A stretch of 64,000 nucleotides of DNA from the NCBI GenBank assembly GCA_030248135.1, contig JASANC010001605.1, positions 124,001 through 188,000 on the forward strand, written 5' to 3'. Below the pieces are notes generated by a model. It had not been told where the DNA came from. It did not search any database and saw nothing but the letters and a program-made list of their open reading frames with translations. Source of the DNA: Theristus sp. LFF4_11. Its lineage: Eukaryota > Nematoda > Chromadorea > Monhysterida > Xyalidae. Position numbers and translations under genes: made by a program. Of this stretch, positions 34,366-46,014 are shown piece by piece (positions within the stretch are counted from its first letter, which is position 1; every line of letters starts with the position of its first letter).

Positions 34366-37300
34366 CTGTTGTGGAGATCTGCAAAATCGAGAAGATTATT
34401 TGATTATTGTTAAGAGTTTTATTGAAAAATTTTATGCACATTTGGCCTCACATGTTGTGGTGCATGTTCTCTAAATGTTGGGTGCCGTTGTTACTTGTTG
34501 AGCGTTGTTGTTATTGTTTGCTGAATACAAACTGCTGGTTGCTGTTATGTTTTTGATGTTGAATTATGCTCTCATATGTGATGAGCAAACTGATGGTGAA
34601 CAAGAACAAGCTGACACTGACTCATTTCATTGGGCGTCACAAAACGCTTGGTCTGCGCACTTTGTTGGCTTCTTTATGGGCTTTTGAATGTGAAAGAGGT
34701 GTTTCGAAGCATTGCTGCAATTGGTGAGTCAGAAACCACTGTATTCTTCATGACATCAAGTTGTCACTTCAGTGCCTTCAAATCTGGCACATTATTTTCC
34801 CTGCAATTCAGCAAACTATGTAAATGCAAGTACATATTGTGAAACTATGCTCAATTTCCTCTTGGCGAAAAGCGCAGCACATTCGATTCTTTCTGTCTCC
34901 AGGGCACACGTCGGTGAAACACTCCGCTATTCATGGGTTCAGCATTATTCTCAAGCGTCTGGGTGGTGTATGTTTGTCTTCGGGCTAGGGCGACCTGTAT
35001 TTCACTGAATTATTCAACTGCGCATCCAGCATGGTGGTTTGTTTTTGTTTCATCATGGCTGAATTTATCAGCATGGAGACTTCTCGTTATTCGATTACTT
35101 TGAGCCGGACATACACAGCAGGTTTGCTGCTATGCAGCGTACGCTCTGTGATCCACAAATCATTTCGCCAATAATAAATGAAGTCCATCTCAGCTGTATG
35201 AAAGTTTCGTTCAGTGTACTGAAAAAAATATCGTAACGCAAAACGATAAACCTCCTCGTTATGTTCTGTTACTTCTAGCCTAATCACTGATAAGCTTCAA
35301 ATTTCGCAGCGTTTCCCAGCCACTCATGACGGTCTCAGATTGATCGTGTTTACCATTTCATCGAGCATCGGTGGCCTGCAGCCAAGTGGCACCGCCACCA
35401 TGCCCCTGCCTTGCTTCGCGACTGCCACCCACGTGAGCGACGAACGAACAGCAATATTAGCAAGCGCATAACGTTCAGTCTCATTGCACTCCATTTCATG
35501 TAACCCCGAGCAAAACAATTCGCAATCTTCGCAAAGTAACTTTGCGTTTTCTTAGTTTTGCTGAGATTCTCGAAGCCGGAATTGCTAGAGAAACAGCAAC
35601 GAATTGCACAAAGGCTAGTGTTTTTTAAGAGCACGTTTCCTATTTCCAGTTTTCACAAGGTTATTTGAGCCAACCAAGGATGCTTCTGGATTCGTCCGCG
35701 TTTCTCTACAACGATTTGATTATAATTTGCTCGTTTCCTGCATCCGTGGGACACAACAGCAGGTGCAGTTACACTTTGAAACAAAAAACTGCAAATGCGC
35801 TGTCCTGGCCATGACAAATTTTAACAAAAATCACCCAAATAATCTTGCTCATCAACACCGTTTATGCAAACGTAAGGCTGAGACTATGGAAAAAATGAAC
35901 TTGAAGACAATCTAAGAAACTGCATTATTGTTGAAATGGAGCCATTTTTAAAGTGATTTATTGCTAGTCGTTTTGTGGTGATGCTCAAACATGTATTTTT
36001 TGTGTACAAAAAGAGTTGTCTGTTTTTTCGATTACTTTGCGCAACGTGTTTTTTTGTTAATTCTCATCAAATCAATGTCGTCGTTTTTCATCACCCCGCC
36101 ACGCCTTTTGTCGCTGCCGTGCCGTGATCATTTTTTAGCTTTTTTTCTGACAGTCGCGGAGCAAAGAACAAAGTCTGCCAGCGGGCCTATGCTTTTGAAT
36201 GTTTTCAAACTGAAATGCGTACTATGAAATGTTGTGGCTCTCATCAAACAGTTGCGCGTGTTCAGTTCAATGGCAGCACGGCAGCAAATTACCCAGCAAC
36301 GAAAACGCCGGAATGGGCAGGCATGTGTGCGTGCAACGGTGATTTGTGGCTTTCGAAAGTCTCAGAACGTTCCAATTTCTCAATCAATTCAAAAAATGGG
36401 GAACATTATCTTTGCCCATGCACATGCCACGCAATATACAACGTCTCGGTTACACGTGTTGATTTTGTTAACTGTGTTCTCTGCTGTTGTGTACCATATC
36501 AGCCACATTTTCTCTTGAGTGATTCGAAACTGAAGTGCCGACACCGAAACGCAGATAGCAGAATAACCGGAATGAGTTCCTGCATCACGCAGCATGCTTA
36601 ACGGCCTCCAATGCTCTGCGGGGCATAGATTACTTTGCTTTTTTCTAGACATTTGTTTCGTGAATGGTTCAGCGGTTTCATGGATGCATTTTCTGTTAAA
36701 ATTTTGCTTGTGCGCTGCGTCTGTGCCGACAAAAAATGAACGTGTATTCGGTTTCTGCTACATGGCTTGTTATGGCGTGGACGGAGTGAGTTACACACAA
36801 AATTGTCGGTTCGCATGCGAAATGCGTTTCAGCGGATAGAAAATTTTATATGTTCCAAGCACAAAACTGTTGTTTCTGCACGTTCGGTTTAACAGAACTA
36901 TACATCCAAAACAGCAAAACTAATTTACCCTTCGGTTAAAAGTACGTTTCTATACTTCGCTATAGGTTTCTGCTATTCCCATTTTTTTAAGTTTTAGTTT
37001 TCGCAAATTACACAGATACACACATGTGCAGAAATTGACGTCAGTTAAAGCCGCTGCACACGTTTTTTTCAACCGGTGATTTGCTGAACCTTGTATGGTT
37101 GCACCCCCACCCGACCCGCATGCGGTACGGGCACGTCGACTCACTCTCATTACATATGTATCTCTTTGTGAAGCTCATTTTGAAATTTTTTTCTAGGGTT
37201 TCTTTGTTGATCTATTTTTGGAGCATTATTGCGAACAAATTACGTCATTAAAAATTCGTTGCACCTTTTCCATCTGCTTTTTTCTGCAGCATAAGTGCGT

Positions 37301-37812
37301 TTGTAACATGTTGCATCCAACTTTATACGACAAAATCATTAGCTAAGTTGCTAGTTTCATGTCGCTTGTCCGACAGATTGACTCAATTTGCTGCTGATCA
37401 AGAGAGCCAACTGAAGTATTTCTTACTTATCAGTGATGTATACCTTCCTCTCGCCAATGTTGTGCGCGAAAATAATCCACGGGGCTCTAAGTGAAGGAAA
37501 CACAACAAAACAAACCAGAACTTCATCAAGGCTAGCAATAACATGCACATACAAATGTACTGTATTTCCATATTCTCAGCGGCTGACTTGCTCGCAGAAT
37601 GTTCGTGACAGCCGCCTAGCCTGGCGCTCATGTACAAACGGCAACGTGCGGCTAATCAGATTGTCGCTTTTCGCAGGTTTCTCCTACGCACTCATCCTAA
37701 ACCGTAATGTGTTGTTAGTTTGAGACGCATTTGTTTATAGACAACGCACAACAACACAACACTCCGTGCACGTTGCTGAGTCGCTCGCTTTGCGTGTCGT
37801 CGTCGTGTCCAG
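34366..37812. other. 3.4-kb stretch without a supported gene
   Basis: Contains the UTP20 3' UTR and then AT-rich sequence. Open frames here (minus 35087-35287 and 35324-35518; plus 36215-36601, Cys-rich and 128 codons) have no recognisable domain, no consistent splice partners and biased composition. I do not annotate them. A non-coding transcript or a diverged gene cannot be excluded. Confidence 0.4.
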
Positions 37813-39143
37813 ATGCGCCGATTCAGCGTGTGCACCATGGGCGAACGCGAGGACGAGCGAGATCGTGCGAAAACGGGCAACGCGAACGCGGCGCGATTGT
37901 CGCCGACGACGCAGAACGCCACTGGTGAATCAGAGCGTCATCACGGCGACCGCAGTCCGATTCGCGTGGTCGTGCTCGCGCACAACGCCGCCAATCTCGC
38001 AAGGAGCTGCACGCCACCGGCGCGGCGCCGTCGAAATTTCGTGCAGGAGATGCGCACCGAGCAGGACAACGTCGCACGCAGCCGCAAGATCCGCCAGCAC
38101 TTCAGTGTGAACAGCTCTGGGAGCCCGTCGTTGGTAAGTGCCATGGTCACTGGTGGCGAGCTCGCCGGTTGAACTGGTCACATGTGGCCATCTGAACATT
38201 GGCTGTTTTTCAACTCGGCTCCATGATTGGTCGAACTAGTTCGATACGTCTCATCAGCATGCCAGAGCGCATACGTTTCGCAGTTTTTTAAACTGTAATT
38301 GCGTTTATTCAAAATAATATGTTTTATTTTGGTCCCGCGTCTTAATACGCGCCTAGATGGGCTAGCAGTCTCATGCACGACGCGGGAATTCAAAATTGGC
38401 AAAATGATCCGAGTCCTCTAAATAAAGCCGGGTCACTTAGGCTATTCTGAATTGTCACACACAGATTGAAACTCGTTTCTTTTTATGTCCACAACCGCAT
38501 TGAGTCGCAGGTCTCAAAGAAAAGATTATATCTACAGTGTAGTTGGCTTCATCCCATGCCGATTTGAAAAAGATTGTTCAACAAGTGTGCTCTCGTTCTA
38601 TGCATTTCGTCATCAACGTTTGCAGGACCACGGCAGCAGCATCGACGATGAAGTGCTGGAAGTGACCACGAAATCGTTCAACGACAAAATCAGCATTTCA
38701 GGCCATCTGTCGCCACAAGCCGACAGTCAAGCGGCGCCCGTCAGCTGGAAAACGTTTGTTCATTTTGGGTGGCTCGTTGGATGAATCGTTGAAGTGAACA
38801 GACGACTTTATTTGGCACAATAGGCATCACAACTGACAGCATTCAATTGAATAATTGACACCCGAAAAAAGTGTGCAATTTGCAAACGTTTTTATTGTTG
38901 ACATGCGTTTCAATCAGTCTGCTTCACAGCAAATGTCAACAGTGGTCATTAATCAGTTATTCGAAAAAAATCACTTTTAGTCATCGGTCACAAAGCATCG
39001 GTGAGACAACGTTGCCGAGCGTCAAGTCTCCGTATAAGAAAGCAGCCAACCAAGCGCCCATCGATGAAGAAGATCACCAAGCTGTACTGCTCCAGCAACA
39101 AGCGGCACATTTCCCGGTGTCTATGGCGGCGTCACATTCGTAA
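37813..39143 (+). CDS. Array gene A, unknown basic/low-complexity protein, 3 exons (203 aa)
   Basis: Exons 37813-38133, 38626-38753 and 38981-39143 join in one frame (donors TTG|GTAAGT and AAAAC|GTTTGT; acceptors TTTGCAG and TTTTAG) and end in TAA. Exon 1 is charged and Arg-rich (CTPPARRRRNF, RTEQDNVARSRKIRQHF). Exon 2 is acidic then polar (SSIDDEVLEVTTKSFNDKI). Exon 3 is Ser/Lys then Gln-rich (VKSPYKKAANQ, LLQQQAAHFPV). No known domain and no signal peptide. A second ATG eight codons in (MGEREDERD) may be the real start. An AG directly precedes the first ATG, which would suit a trans-splice acceptor. It opens the same-strand gene array. Its relation to the other members rests on position and composition, not clear homology. 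Confidence 0.6.
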
Positions 39144-39784
39144 AATGCGTTGTGTAACTCAACATGTCTATTTGTTTGTTTGTGATCATCAGAATTCTCC
39201 GTGTCACGTTTGCATGTACATGTATTTGTTATGTACAAGTAGCCGCTAAAATTAGCTACACGTGTGTGTATATGGTTAGTCACGAAGTTATTTTTGTAGA
39301 AAAAGTAATTTTATGCGCTTCTGAAAAATGTAGTGCTTCCGCTGGCACCCTCTGTTTGTCTGTCTATGAAGTTCAACAAGCACCAGACCTTAAAAAACCC
39401 TAACTTTTCAACAGATCAAAAAAATTTTCTGGAACAAAAGACAGCCAAAAAAACTCAAAACAGCTAAATGTCAGCGAAAGCCAATTACTGTAACAATGCA
39501 CGTTCTGTACTCATGAATAATAAATGATGAGCAGTTTTGTTTAAATGACCAAGCAACAAAAGCACTTGTTGCCTGGAAAACACGCTGTGATGCTATTGAT
39601 GTATGTAACTTTTGCGGTTTTCAAAAGAAAGAAGACGGATTTTCCAGTTCAACGAACCGTGCATTTTTGAATTTCAACCGGTGTGCGTCTGAATTTGTGT
39701 GAGGTATGTGGGATAACCTCGGCTGCTTTATGGTTTTGGTTTTAAATGTGACAATAAAAAGTTTCAATTTGAATGTTTGTTGTC
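39144..39784. other. Intergenic A-B
   Basis: 3' UTR of gene A with AATAAA-type signals at 39518-39523 and 39753-39758; the latter is close to the gene B start. No other feature. Confidence 0.45.
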
Positions 39785-41022
39785 ATGGATCGACGTAGGT
39801 GAGTGAATAAAAAAACTGTTTTTAACCCAATTTCAAGGTGTAAGCGGCGACCAGTTTTTTTCAGCGACAGAACCGATTTAGGTTCTGCAGGCTGGTTAAA
39901 CGGTCAGCGCCAACCGTGCGAAAGTCTCGTGGCCTTTTTTATTATCTGTTGGGCAATACGCCGATACAGGGGATGTAGCAATATGACAATTTGAGTTCAA
40001 TGATTGTCCCAATGACCACTGATTTTGTGTCTGTCCAGTGCTGCCACTCCGGATTGCGCGGACTGCGCGCGCAACAAAGACGAGCACAACTATCCGCGCT
40101 GTGACGAATGTGACGCGTGTTTGCACTGCGTTGGCGAGCAACACAAACACGACAGTAACATGCACAACGACCCGTATTACTTCCGGTTCTGCTCTGTTCA
40201 GTTTTACGGTGCATTCATGAACTCGCGCGCGCTGAAGCGCAGGCGTCGCTTGAACACGTGAAGCTGCGCTGTTTTTCCTGTATTAATGTGTAGCGAAGTG
40301 ACATGGTCAAAATATTCACAGTACAGACGAGCCACAGTTAATTGCTATCATTGGTTTTTCGCTGCTCATCATGCGCAGGCGCATCCAATTCATGAAGTTT
40401 TTAAGGTTTGAGAGTTCGGTCGCAAGTGTACTGATGATTTGCAGACGCAAGTATGGCGACAAAAAAGCGCGTGAGCGTCTGCCGCCGCCTCCAGTGGCAG
40501 AGTCACCACCAAACGAGCCGGACGCAGAGGAGGCCGCCCAGCAGCAGCGACAATTCGAGCCTGCACCCGGTCACCCACCGCCGACGTTTTATGCCCAACC
40601 GCCGCCGCAACAGGTTGCCTCAAATGAACACCATCTACCCATCCATTTTCGGAAAAGTAAAAATTAAATTTTGCATTGTGTTTTTTTCGCATTGATTTAC
40701 CGCCTCAGGTTATCATCATGCAACCAGACGGCAGTCTGCTGCCGATGCCCATGCCCCCAGCTGGCGCACGCAACCAACCTCAGCCACCGACTTACATCAA
40801 CGGGCCCAACATACCAGGTGAACTGACCGTGTTTCGTTTGCAGCATGTTCATTGGCTCAATTGTAGCCAGATGTGCTGATTGCTTGCAAAAAGTCTAAAC
40901 TCAATCTTTTAGGTCCACCACAGCCACCGATGGCTCCACTGCCCCCCACGGCGCAGTACATCAATGGGCCCAGTGGCAAGCCAGTGATGACTTACCCAGC
41001 TCCACCACCACCGCAACAATGA
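39785..41022 (+). CDS. Array gene B, Cys-cluster and proline-rich protein, 5 exons (182 aa)
   Basis: A 14-nt start exon (39785-39798, ATG plus four codons, donor AG|GTGAGT) joins 40039-40185, 40445-40613, 40709-40817 and 40913-41022; the lengths sum to 183 codons. Exon 2 encodes a cysteine cluster (PDCADC, RCDECDACLHC) and His-rich residues, a possible metal-binding knuckle. The exon junction gives FRRKYG, a junction motif shared with genes C and F at the same splice phase. The remainder is Pro/Gln-rich with two YINGP repeats. It ends in plain PPPQQ with no CAAX box and lacks the helical exon pair present in C, D, F and G. An alternative small exon near 39866 (CGACAGAACC...) may be used. Function unknown. 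Confidence 0.7.
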
Positions 41023-41444
41023 ACACTGAAATTGTTTTTTTTTTCGAAAACTACAATAATGCGCCATATAATTTGCACTGTTCGTTCAATTGTTCTTGAG
41101 TTACACCAGTTTGTGCGGTCGAGCATGTCGTTGTCTCTTTCTTACACCAACACTTCGTTTGCCTTTTTGTCTCGATTGATTTTGCTGTGATATTGTTCTC
41201 AGTCATACTGATCGATATTTTATGTCATTGAAACTGTCATGGTATTTTCGAGAAAACAATCGGTGTATGAGTTTCAAGGCATCTTCTTCTACCAAGCTAA
41301 AATTCTGCAGAAATTTTAAATAATTCACAATGTAAGACAAACCCAATAGAGAAACCGAACGCTCAGCATCAAGGTGCTGTTGTTAGTGTCAGCACGCTTG
41401 TCCGCAAACAGGCATTTCAAAAAAAAAAACTCATCGCAACAAAA
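41023..41444. other. Intergenic B-C
   Basis: AT-rich, no exon and no repeat recognised. Confidence 0.4.
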
Positions 41445-43232
41445 TATGAAAATGAGCAGCAACGTGTCGAACGGGTACATTAGCGACAAATACGAATCTG
41501 CATTTCGGAATCTGTTGGCTGACTTGCGGTTGAACAGTCAAAGAGACGCGAACGGTCAACACGGCGACAATGGAAACGTCGTCGAAACGTGAGTTGCGAA
41601 GAAACCGGAAAACAACTTACTTACATACCGTAAAGTCTTGCATATAAGGTTCCTCCCACTTATAAGACCCCCACCCAAAAGTGGGCGGAGTGTCACACGG
41701 CGGGAAACCAAAAAATTCAAAATTTTGACTTGGTCAAAATCCTACCCCGTTTATAAGGCCCGAAATTCCTAATGCTCGCTTTATAAGACCCCCTCCCACT
41801 TATAAGGTTGTCACACGAAATTCCACTTTTTTCAGAAATTTTTGATTTTCAAATTTATATAAGGAGACCTTATATGCAAGACTTTACGGGTATTTTCTGC
41901 TGAAAGAAATGCTTGCTTCAGTTTCATGATATTCCGCATATCACAGTTATGCGCCTCACCACCGCATTTAAAGTTTGTTCTTCGCAGTCCGATTCAAATG
42001 ATCGACAGCGAAATGTACCTCGCTGATCTGCGTGCGAAACGCAACCGAGCTGCGGCGGAGCATTTTGAGTGCATGGATGAACGCAAATACGAACACGCGG
42101 AACAGTTGGAGAAACTGATTGATTCGCTCGACCGGGTAACTGGAACCTTTGTGCAACCAATCAGTGAAGTGGCATGGAAAGCATTGCATGTTGGCGTCGT
42201 TGTGCTGAATGATTCAGGGCATGCGAGAAGTTGGCCAGCTGGCCGACAAGCATCGTGCGGCGGTGCTGAACAGAGACGCGATGCGTGCCGAGTTCTTTGG
42301 CGACGAAATGAGACAGGCGTTCAATCGGTGTGTCAACGACGTGACGGTCGGTGAGGAAACGTGCCACGTTCACATTGCTTGATGGTTGCCGAATCACATA
42401 CAGATCAGTTGAAACAAATCCAATATGGCACACAGTGATCGTTTCTGCCAATCCCCCCGCATGCACACTAGTGCAGAAACTGTGCTGTTTTTATGCCAAT
42501 TTTGAGATAAAACTATTTCCAATGTGTTTAGGCGATTGAGCAAAAGCTGAGCCTGAAGTTGTACTCGCAGTCGTACGATCGAGTGAGCGAACGCAGAGGC
42601 ACCGATCGAGGCAAACGACAAAGCAGGCACAGTGATCGAGACTCGTCGGACGAGTCACCCGCGGACAAGAAAGATCGCCGCAGGAAACTATATGCTTTGG
42701 ATAAAGAGGACTCGAACTATTACAGGTTACTCGACTTGAACTTTACTATTACAAACTACACACGCGCGCAAGCGGTTTTATGTCCGTTGAACTGCGCTGA
42801 TTGGTCGCACTGCTCCATAACTCAGCCAATCACTATGTTTCATAGATTTATTGGAAGCTCATTGTATTTGAGCCATGACTTTCAAAAAGTCTCACAGAAT
42901 GTTTGAGCTTTATCAAAAAAGTCGCTGAATTTATAAACTTCTCATGCAGGAAAAAGTATGGCGGGCGTGGCGCAACGGAGGCTAGAATTCTACTAAAAAA
43001 CAGCAGCCCTTCGCCGCCTGCTACATCAAACGCCCCCTCTTGGTGGCCAGGCCCCAGCATGTTTCCAGCGTACCCTGCGAACTCGTACCAGCCATCATGG
43101 GCACCACCACCACCAATGATGTCCATGGCCCCCATGCCCCCCATGCTTGTACCCCCTCAACCACCCCCTGTTCCCCCGACGTCCACACAGCAGCAGACTG
43201 AGCCACCGAGTGTTTACGTCGTTCAGTATTGA
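41445..43232 (+). CDS. Array gene C, helical plus proline-rich protein, 5 exons (298 aa)
   Basis: Exons 41445-41588, 41988-42135, 42218-42346, 42532-42725 and 42951-43232 join in frame (299 codons). Exon 1 has a GYIS motif shared with gene D exon 2. Exons 2-3 encode the paired-helix module (MYLADLRAKRNRAAAEHF, LEKLIDSLDR, then LADKHRAAVL, RAEFFGDEMRQAF), colinear with exons of D, F and G. Exon 4 is highly charged (RHSDRDSSDESPADKKDRR). Exon 5 begins RKKYGG at the phase used in B and F, then is Pro/Met-rich to the stop (VVQY). There is no CAAX box. Unknown function; low-complexity tails and coiled-coil helices suggest a scaffold. Intron 1 carries a MITE. Confidence 0.75.
41628..41889. mobile_element. 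MITE with 22-bp perfect inverted ends (array gene C intron 1)
   Basis: CCGTAAAGTCTTGCATATAA... and its exact reverse complement close the element. Inside, TTATAAG words preceded by CCCAC recur in direct orientation. TA lies just outside both ends (with one extra G on the right), so a TA target duplication is possible. It fills most of intron 1 of gene C. No ORF. Confidence 0.85.
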
Positions 43233-43554
43233 GTGATCTGTTGTAGAAGCATTTTCATGTTTTATCATTCACCCTTTTTGAACGAAATTTATTTGAACCC
43301 GATTTTTGCTGGCTTTGTCATTTATGTATGTCCACAGAATATTGATCAACCGATTTTCATCGCTTCATTGAATAACATAATTCTGGTTATGGTTCCCGGT
43401 TATGGTTATGGTCATGACGCTTGAATGCTTCCCGGTTAACATTATTTGGTCATTTCAAATCATCAAAAATTTATGTCGCAATTGTTCGATACAAACCAAC
43501 GCTAAAACGAAAGAAACTTCGTAGAATTATCAGCGACTGAACGTGATAGACAAA
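43233..43554. other. Intergenic C-D
   Basis: Only 322 bp, with a GGTTATGGTT-like repeat near 43383-43420. An acceptor-like TTATCAG at about 43525-43531, some 25 nt before the gene D start, could be a trans-splice site. Confidence 0.4.
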
Positions 43555-45417
43555 ATGCCAAGGTGAGTAGCCAACCACTGTATGATCAGCTTTTATTAAT
43601 AGCTGCCAAGGTAAGCCGATGAGCGTTGCAATCACAGACTGGACGACGGTTACATCAGTCGCACGTACAACCGCGACGCTTCGCCACCAGGCCGCACTCG
43701 TCGCCACAGAAGCACAGCAGATGACCGTCGTGGAGATCGATCCCCGTCCGACACACCGCCGAGTCGACGACGCAAGTGTGCAACCACGAAGTTGAATATT
43801 CAGGAGAATATCAGGCTCTACATTGCATATTTCATCATTGATCGATGGTTCTAGCCAACCAATCAACAGTCTGCATTTGAATTTGTGAATCTTACAGTCG
43901 AGACTCTCGTCAAGACTCGCGTCGTCGTCGTCGTTCGTCATCGCGCGAGCACGACGCGCACGAGCGAGCTCGCAGACGCGACCGCGAGTCGCTGCGCGCG
44001 GAGTCTCCGACGCCACTGATATCGGCCATGAAGACACTCAAGAAAACACTGATACGCATGCACGCTGACGCGGTCGCCGACCGGAATGACAAACGGGCGA
44101 AACTGTGCGAGTGGGGTGTCGACAGAATCGACTGGGTTAGCAGACACCAGACAGTTGGTGGTTTCTAATTTGGTTACTGAATGAATCACGTGTCATAAGG
44201 TAACCAGCGAGTTTTAATAGCCAAAGCTCCGTTTTTTTCAGCAAACAGTGACAACAAACTTACCAAATAACGAACGTTTGTATTCTAAAACTCGCATTTC
44301 AGGGTATATCCGATGTTCGCAAGCATTGTGAACGCCAGGAAACTGCCGTGCTAGACGAAGACAAAGTGAAGGCGGAGCTAGAACGGCACATGATGTACGA
44401 GGCAAAACGGAAAGCAATCACGGAGGTGCACACTAAATTTGAGGTGAGTCGTTTCGAAATTTGAAATTTATTGTTCTATTTAAAAAAAAAGTTTTTTTTG
44501 CAACTCGCAGGGCAAAAATATTTATTTGGATGAGGAAGATGACGCGAAGTCGGAGCGTGGCCGACCAGACAGCAGCTCGACGGTGGCCAGCCACTGCGAG
44601 GACTGCAAGAAATGCTTGAACTGCAAAGTGCACACGTCGTCGCCGCCGCCGCCCTAGTGCGCTCTTTTGAGTTCACGAAGCTGATTTGAAAGCGATCATT
44701 GGCCACCTCATAAACCAGATTAAGCAATCAGCGTCCTAGTGTGTTCATGCAGAATTCCAACCGAATACCACCAAACTTTGCAGCACTCCCCATACGCAGC
44801 AGCCGGCATACGTCTACCCAAGCGGTCAACAACAGCAGTACATCTACGTTGACCCCACCACTGGCCAACAGTACTACTATTTCGGCCACAATCCAAATCC
44901 GTACACTCAACCAGCGGCCCAGGCACCCGGTCAACCACATGCTGCACCAGCAGCACCACCACAGCAACCGCCTGCGCACCAAGTGCAACCGGCACAGCCG
45001 CACCAGAACACACCAATTCCTGGTCAACCGGACAATCAAACAGTTCAGCCACAGCCGGCTGCACAGGTAAAAACGTTTGAAGATTTAGCAAAATTTCCAC
45101 AAGATTCCTGTTTTAAATTTAGACTTTTCAAACAACCAAACAGTTTTTCCTTTCAGCTGGCGACACCATCGCAAGCATCAGCAGCTGGTGGCGGTCAACC
45201 GCAGCCAACAGCACCGGAAGAGGCTGGTGGGGACCCAGAACAGCAAGAGCAACAGAACGTTCTTGGTGATCAGATTGATGAGACACAGGCGGAGACGAAT
45301 GATTTGCTAGAAGCGCTGGGTGATGGGCTGCCTGATGGCGCTGATGGCGCTGATGGCGATGAATACGTGCCGGATGAGTTGCCGACAAAAGACAGGAAGG
45401 GATGCGTCATCAGTTGA
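43555..45417 (+). CDS. Array gene D, prenylated (CAAX) helical/Pro-Gln-rich protein, 7 exons (389 aa)
   Basis: An 8-nt start exon (43555-43562: ATG, CCA, AG, donor GTGAGT) joins 43638-43775, 43898-44135, 44303-44443, 44511-44627, 44800-45066 and 45157-45417, 390 codons in all. Order: GYISRTY and Arg/Ser-rich RS-like segment (about 1-75); helix module (about 95-175, including LIRMHADAVADRNDKRAKL, then the 47-codon exon GISDVRKHC...VHTKFE); Cys cluster SHCEDCKKCLNCK; Gln/Tyr/Pro-rich region (VYPSGQQQQYIYVDPTTG); acidic tail with QIDETQAETNDLLEAL; C-terminus CVIS. CVIS is a CAAX box, so cysteine prenylation and membrane attachment are expected. The donor after CLNCK (AAA|GTGCAC) is weak; without it the protein would stop at 44657 and the tail exons would be orphaned. 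Paralogous to F. Unknown family. Confidence 0.75.
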
Positions 45418-46014
45418 TCGCATTTTGTGTTGTGTTGCTTGTGATTCCAATTGTTTTGCTGTTGTGATCACCACTCATGTGAATGGTTGCAGTCTTGTCT
45501 CAATCACACGTTTAAAAAATTGTTTCAAAGTTCTTAGTTTATATTTTTATAGAGTGCTTTTACAAATACCAGCGTTCCCACTAATGCTACCGTTGAAGCA
45601 AAAATAACAATGGAAAAAAACCGACAACCGGCTGTGTTTTGAGAAAACCTTTTTGGATGGCCATGGCCAATTGCGCACGCGTCGTTGCAAGTCAATTTTA
45701 ACCGATTTTTAAACCAAATTTAAATATTTTTTTGACACAGTTGTGTCTGGTGGATTGCGCAAGACACCACAGGTTCACCATTATTTTTGCTCGCTCAACC
45801 GTGCCACAATCGTAGGTGCCGGTTGCCATTGAAATCTTGCTGTTAGCAACAGGAACGTGCTGTGCGATAAAATCAATGCGCGCTCAGTCAAAGAGAACAC
45901 AAAAGCGACATAAAAAATAAACGTTTCGTCATCGACATCACGGTGAACTGAGAGAAAGAGAGCGAGTAACGCAGCATTTTCAGTCAAAAAAACAGTTTCA
46001 AAAGACCGCGAGTG
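45418..46014. other. Intergenic D-E
   Basis: No exon recognised. ATTTTCAG at 45976-45983, about 30 nt upstream of the gene E start, is a plausible (trans-)splice acceptor. Confidence 0.4.

Noticed and set aside
36215..36601. Cys-rich 128-codon open frame
   Set aside because: Cysteines follow no known spacing, there is no signal peptide and no convincing neighbouring exon; likely chance.
44511..44657. Gene D ending at the TAG at 44657
   Set aside because: It would orphan two well-defined in-phase exons whose last one matches the gene F tail; the weak AAA|GTGCAC donor is the better explanation.
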